Assembly (NCBI GenBank): GCA_947379685.1
Contig: CANCOG010000157.1
Coordinates: 1 to 9,616 of the forward strand
Direction of reading: 5' to 3'
Length of the DNA: 9,616 nt
DNA from: Flavipsychrobacter stenotrophus
GTDB taxonomy: Bacteria; Bacteroidota; Bacteroidia; Chitinophagales; Chitinophagaceae
Part shown: positions 6,189-9,616 of the stretch, piece by piece
Layout: each line of letters starts with the position of its first letter
Position numbering within the stretch: the stretch's first letter is position 1
Position numbers and translations under genes: made by a program
Notes under the pieces: model-generated
What the model was told of the DNA's origin: nothing
What the model saw: the letters and a program-made list of their open reading frames with translations, nothing else
Database searches by the model: none

Positions 6189-6929
6189 CTACCATTTCTT
6201 TTTAAAGTCGCCCTTACTGAAGTATTTTTCTATCAGGCAATACAATATGATGAAAAAATACCTGCTGCCCATTTCATTTATTTTCAGGTTCGATTCACCG
6301 TGCTTCCTGTTTTGCCACGAATTGGGCACTACGGCAAAAGTATACCCTCTTACCATGGCCTTCAGCGGTATTTCTACCGTAAGGTTAAAGTGCGGAGACA
6401 TAAACGGCTTAACGCCATTAATTGTCTCTTTCGAGTATAACTTAAAGGCGTTCGTGCAATCGTTGTACCTGATCTTAAAAATAAAGCTGATCATGTTATT
6501 GACCATGCGGTTGAGGTACAGTTTTTTCTTAGGGTAGTCAATAACCTTGCCTCCCTTTGCGAACCTGTTTCCAAAAACGCAATCTACCTTTTTCTCAATA
6601 AACGTATTGTAGAACTTAACGAGATCCGCAGGTGAATCGGACATATCGGCCATTACAATGGCCACACAGTCACCTGTGAAGTTTTCCAAACCCTTACGAA
6701 CAGCATAACCAAAACCATTATGAGGCGGCGTGTTAATCACGTGCCTTAATGTTGGTATCTGCTGCTCCAGTTCCTGTAATACCTGCTCGGTATTGTCCTT
6801 AGAATTGTCGTTAACAACCAGCAACTCATGTGGTATACCGCAGTTTTTTAATTCTGTGTAAAACGCATTCAGTGTGTCCGGTAAATTAAGCGACTCGTTA
6901 TAAGCAGGTATTACTATACTTAACTTCAT
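6189..6929 (-). CDS. Family 2 glycosyltransferase, DPM1-like, 246 aa
   Basis: Shows a GT-A fold start, MKLSIVIPAYNES (1-13), and the nucleotide-binding VVNDNS (38-43). The metal-binding region is VMADMSDSP (92-100), near where family members have a DxD-like motif. GNRFAKGGK (120-128), DCTNAFKLYS (157-166) and QNRKHGESNLK (206-216) match the polyprenyl-phosphate hexose transferase branch of GT2. Such enzymes move a sugar from a nucleotide donor to a lipid carrier or glycan on the cytoplasmic face of the membrane. The usual two C-terminal helices of some relatives are missing: it ends at FSKGDFKKKW after one hydrophobic stretch (222-235). It begins 3 nt after the upstream epimerase stop, so it is translationally close to it. 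Acceptor and donor are unknown. Confidence 0.9.
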   Translation of the reverse strand: MKLSIVIPAYNESLNLPDTLNAFYTELKNCGIPHELLVVNDNSKDNTEQVLQELEQQIPTLRHVINTPPHNGFGYAVRKGLENFTGDCVAIVMADMSDSPADLVKFYNTFIEKKVDCVFGNRFAKGGKVIDYPKKKLYLNRMVNNMISFIFKIRYNDCTNAFKLYSKETINGVKPFMSPHFNLTVEIPLKAMVRGYTFAVVPNSWQNRKHGESNLKINEMGSRYFFIILYCLIEKYFSKGDFKKKW

Positions 6930-6932
6930 ACT

Positions 6933-7994
6933 CTATACTCTGCTTTTTAAATTCTCGAATATCTGCGTCAGCGTTACTTCAAGAGAATATTGGTAATCCC
7001 AACCCGGGAAGTGATCCTTAAATTTGTTACAATCTGAAATGTACCAGATGTGGTCGCCTATTCTGTTGGTTTCAGAATAAGTGTAGTTCATTTTGTTTCC
7101 GGTAATTTTTTCGCAAAGATCAATACCTTCCAGCATAGAACAGTTTGCGAAGCGGCCACCGCCTGCATTATACACTTCACCCTGCTTAGGCGCCTGATAG
7201 AAATGCCAGAACATATTCACCAGATCCCACGCATGAATGTTATCCCTTACCTGTTTGCCCTTGTAACCGAATACTGTGTAACGGTCACCAGTGATCGCGC
7301 ACTTCATGAGGTAAGAAAGGAAGCCATGTAACTGTGCTCCTGAATGCTGAGGGCCTGTAAGACACCCGCCACGGAACACACCTGTGTTCATTCCAAAATA
7401 CTTACCATACTCCTGCACCATAATATCAGCAGCAACTTTCGATGCGCCGAATACCGAGTGCTTTGAATTATCTATACTCATTTGCTCATCAATACCATGA
7501 GCGAAATAGGCATGATTCTCTGCTATTTCAAAACGTTTATCGAGCTCAACTAATGGCAGGTAATTTGGCGTATCGCCATAAACCTTGTTGGTAGAGGTAA
7601 AAATGAATACTGCCTTTTCGCAATAGATACGGGTCAGCTCCAGGAAGTTGAGCGTTCCGTTGGCGTTAATGGTGAAATCGGTAATTGGTTCCTTCGCAGC
7701 CCAGTCGTGACTTGGCTGTGCAGCAGTATGCACTACTATTTTAATATCGCTGCCATATTCCTTAAAAATCAGTTCGAGGTCGCTGTAATTTCTTATGTCG
7801 TAATTGTAATGTTTATAATTACTGTACTTGCTTTCTATAACTTCCCTGTTCCAGCGGGTAGAGGCTTCCTTACCAAAAAAATATGCCCTCTGGTCATTGT
7901 CAATACCAATAACGAGGTCCATTTTATCAGCAAAAAAACTAACGCTTTCGCTACCTATTAATCCGTTTGAGCCACTAATTACAGCTACGTTCAT
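6933..7994 (-). CDS. NAD-dependent sugar epimerase/dehydratase, extended SDR, Phe in place of catalytic Tyr, 353 aa
   Basis: A Rossmann start with GxxGxxG (G8, G11, G14), D32 for NAD ribose binding and DIRN around D66. The active-site strand is FTSTNKVYG (132-140). At the usual YxxxK position the protein has F182-G-A-S-K186, a Tyr to Phe change (TTC codon). Downstream are CLTGPQHSG, GKQVRDNIHAWD and GEVYNAGGGR, as in CDP-paratose 2-epimerase-like enzymes. The length is typical. From memory, related proteins with HSxFGASK exist, so Phe may be a subfamily trait and not damage. Its start overlaps the preceding epimerase stop as ATGA (7994-7991), so they are probably translationally coupled. It probably acts on a nucleotide sugar in the cytoplasm; the substrate is inferred only. 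Confidence 0.85.
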   Translation of the reverse strand: MNVAVISGSNGLIGSESVSFFADKMDLVIGIDNDQRAYFFGKEASTRWNREVIESKYSNYKHYNYDIRNYSDLELIFKEYGSDIKIVVHTAAQPSHDWAAKEPITDFTINANGTLNFLELTRIYCEKAVFIFTSTNKVYGDTPNYLPLVELDKRFEIAENHAYFAHGIDEQMSIDNSKHSVFGASKVAADIMVQEYGKYFGMNTGVFRGGCLTGPQHSGAQLHGFLSYLMKCAITGDRYTVFGYKGKQVRDNIHAWDLVNMFWHFYQAPKQGEVYNAGGGRFANCSMLEGIDLCEKITGNKMNYTYSETNRIGDHIWYISDCNKFKDHFPGWDYQYSLEVTLTQIFENLKSRV

Positions 7995-9064
7995 GAGTTT
8001 AAAATTGGTTTGAGTTGTTTTTCATTATTATTGATCCACTGGGTAATATCGCCAATAATATCATCCATGGTTTTCTTTGGTTTCCAGCAGATGCTGTCTA
8101 CAATTTTCGTGTTGTCGGTAATATAAATAGGTATGTCTCCCTTCCTGGTTTCAGCTACCGATTTTGCGCCAACTTTATTTCCAGTTATTCGGGCACAAAT
8201 ATCAGTGAGTTCCAGTAAAGAAACACTGCAGCCTAAGCCACCACCTGCATTAAATGTCTGGCCGTTAACCTTATCAAAATTATGCAATTCGTAATCTATA
8301 AGATCAAACAGATCAGCGATGTGCATTACATCCCTCACCTGCTTGCCCGTGCCGCCATAACCAAAATAAGCTACATCGCTCTTCCAGAAGTGCCTGGCTA
8401 CCCAAAGTGTAATTACACCCTGGTCTACCTTGCCCATTTGGTATGGGCCTGCAACAACACCACAACGGTTTATAACATACTCTACATCAAAAAACTCCCT
8501 GAATTCTTCAAGAAATAATTCAGAGGCCAGCTTTGTTGTACCATATACCGATCTCGCCTTATCGAGCGGGAATTGCTCACTGATGCCTTTCTGGCTGATA
8601 CCGGCAATGGTTTGGTTGGCTTCAATTTCAAATCTTGTAGCACCTTCGGTGTAATTAATGCCATCGAGATAAGGAATTGGGTAAACCCTGCTGGTAGAAA
8701 GAAATATAAATTTAGCCTTGTGCCTGGCGGCAAATTCCAGTGTATTGATGGTCCCGTTGAGGTTGGTATTGATCACATATTTCAATGTGGCGTCCATACC
8801 TGCCATTACAGATGGTTCTGCAGCGGCATCAATAATATAGTCTATATTCTGGTCGAAATTCAAGTCCTCAGGATTGCGGATATCGCCATGTACAAATCGT
8901 ACATCGTGCTCCTTCAACCTGCTGATATTCAATTCAGACCCTCTTCTTTTCAGATTATCCAGTGCTATAATATCGTATTCAGGGTACTTCCCTTTAAGCA
9001 GAATAGACAAATTTGAACCTATAAACCCACAGCCACCGGTAATTAAAATGGAAATTTTTTTCAC
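7991..9064 (-). CDS. NAD-dependent sugar epimerase, CDP-paratose 2-epimerase-like, 357 aa
   Basis: A cytoplasmic extended SDR enzyme. It has GGCGFIG (10-16), D36 (ALDNLKRRGSE), HGDIRN with D61, and STSRVY (123-128). A complete catalytic Y174-G-T-T-K178 is present, followed by GKQVRDVMH (240-248) and TFNAGGGLG. The stretch IALDNLKRRGSELNISRL and the HGDIRN motif match TyvE/RfbE-type CDP-paratose (tyvelose) 2-epimerases, so the closest known activity is C2 epimerisation of a CDP-dideoxyhexose. A related epimerase or dehydratase activity is equally possible. The GTG at 9064 is the start, as a TGA lies three codons upstream in frame. It shares TGKQVRD, NAGGG and CxxITGNK with the downstream protein, so the two are paralogs. 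It lies 51 nt after a membrane protein gene on the same strand. Confidence 0.88.
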   Translation of the reverse strand: MKKISILITGGCGFIGSNLSILLKGKYPEYDIIALDNLKRRGSELNISRLKEHDVRFVHGDIRNPEDLNFDQNIDYIIDAAAEPSVMAGMDATLKYVINTNLNGTINTLEFAARHKAKFIFLSTSRVYPIPYLDGINYTEGATRFEIEANQTIAGISQKGISEQFPLDKARSVYGTTKLASELFLEEFREFFDVEYVINRCGVVAGPYQMGKVDQGVITLWVARHFWKSDVAYFGYGGTGKQVRDVMHIADLFDLIDYELHNFDKVNGQTFNAGGGLGCSVSLLELTDICARITGNKVGAKSVAETRKGDIPIYITDNTKIVDSICWKPKKTMDDIIGDITQWINNNEKQLKPILNS

Positions 9065-9095
9065 TATAATTCAAATTAAGGACGTAAAATGGCTG

Positions 9096-9103
9096 CAAAA
9101 ATA
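9096..9103 (-). promoter_or_regulatory. Possible -7 box (TATTTTTG) in front of the epimerase genes
   Basis: A TATTTTTG on the minus strand fits TAnnTTTG and lies 31 nt upstream of the GTG at 9064, in the 51-nt gap after the membrane protein gene. A start about 7 nt downstream would give a 20-30 nt leader. I find no TTG at the usual -33 distance, so it could instead be an internal operon position. Confidence 0.3.
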
Positions 9104-9115
9104 TGGAAAATCCTT

Positions 9116-9616
9116 TTACCGTTCATCCTGTATACAATATATTCCCTCCCTACAGGCTGCATCTGAGATTCCTTTGGCTTTCGCATTGGCTTTTTCTTTA
9201 TGATCGCTATAATAATACGGGTAGTGCTCCAGCCGGTTTTTAGTCATATTCAAACAGGCTTCACCATATTCATAGTTGGCCTTATAGGAGACTATTAACG
9301 AAAGGATTGAAACTGCAAGAACTCCATAATAGTACTTGCTTTCAGCTGTTTTAATTACCAACAACACGAAAGTAACGGCAACTATGAGATGGGAATAAAT
9401 CAAGTACCTGCTTTGATAGGCCGCCATTTCCCCCATTTCAGAATTACTTCTAAAAACTGCCATGGTAAAAATGGAACCGAACAGAAACCCTAAAATGCAC
9501 AAAAAGACGGCGGTGTTTTCCTTTAGTTTAAATTTCAAGCTAAGTGGCGAAGCCCAAACCAACAACGCCAGCAAAACCAAGGCAGCAACAAGGCTTTGCT
9601 CAAAACCAAAATGTCC
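9116..9616 (-). CDS. Polytopic membrane protein, C-terminal part (5' end outside window)
   Basis: The frame is open to the right edge, where it reads GHFGFEQSLVAALVLLALL. The TTG at 9580 is therefore not the start. Four hydrophobic segments are visible, centred near 9570, 9510, 9390 and 9300, with a charged segment FRSNSEMGEMAAYQSRYLIYS before the third. The hydrophilic tail is about 60 residues, ending REGIYCIQDER at the TAA at 9118-9116. The Gly-x-x-Ala-x-x-x-SRY pattern is common in large multi-spanning membrane proteins of surface polysaccharide clusters (recalled, not searched). With the epimerases 51 nt downstream on the same strand, it is probably part of the same glycan operon, as a membrane glycosyltransferase, polymerase or ligase-like protein. 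Which one cannot be told from this fragment. Confidence 0.7.
   Translation of the reverse strand, partial: GHFGFEQSLVAALVLLALLVWASPLSLKFKLKENTAVFLCILGFLFGSIFTMAVFRSNSEMGEMAAYQSRYLIYSHLIVAVTFVLLVIKTAESKYYYGVLAVSILSLIVSYKANYEYGEACLNMTKNRLEHYPYYYSDHKEKANAKAKGISDAACREGIYCIQDER

Noticed and set aside
8573..9016. 147-aa plus-strand frame
   Set aside because: It is antisense to the epimerase, whose motifs are fully conserved; the frame shows no domain.
9578..9580. TTG at 9580 as the start of the membrane protein
   Set aside because: The frame continues open to position 9616 with hydrophobic, protein-like sequence.

Overview
The window reads as a chromosomal segment of a Bacteroidota bacterium, probably near the Chitinophagaceae/Sphingobacteriales. 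The reasons are a giant secreted protein with SprB-type repeats and a type IX secretion (T9SS) C-terminal sorting domain, TAnnTTTG-type promoter boxes, little Shine-Dalgarno signal before starts, and intergenic DNA full of short palindromic repeats. The taxonomic call is inference from these traits; no rRNA or marker gene is present.

Layout. (1) Positions 1-3053, plus strand: the main part of a T9SS-exported surface protein whose start lies left of the window. It has seven tandem SprB-like repeats, an SdrD-B/CNA-B-like domain, a DUF7619-type domain and a type A sorting signal, and is closed by a strong intrinsic terminator. (2) About 3115-5200: a gene-poor island holding one plus-strand and two minus-strand small membrane proteins of unknown function. 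They sit among dispersed repeats: an exact 58-bp direct repeat in two copies, a 33-bp near-identical direct repeat in two copies, a module that is inverted between those two copies, and a roughly 154-bp imperfect palindrome. (3) 5203-6105, minus: a DMT/EamA-family permease, apparently its own transcription unit. (4) 6189-9616, minus: a tight glycan-type operon. In transcription order it runs: 3' end of a polytopic membrane protein (start beyond the window), two paralogous extended-SDR nucleotide-sugar epimerases overlapping by ATGA, and a DPM1-like family 2 glycosyltransferase 3 nt downstream. A perfect 11-bp hairpin with a T-run ends the unit.

How the genes may work together: the minus-strand cluster looks like a small set for making and transferring an unusual (possibly paratose/tyvelose-like) sugar to a lipid carrier or surface glycan. 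The membrane protein would belong to the same surface-assembly process. The T9SS protein is a separate, oppositely oriented surface determinant; a link to the glycan operon is not shown by the sequence. The least explained material is the repeat island and the second epimerase, which has Phe where the SDR catalytic Tyr is expected. I did not see a CRISPR array, transposase, tRNA or rRNA.
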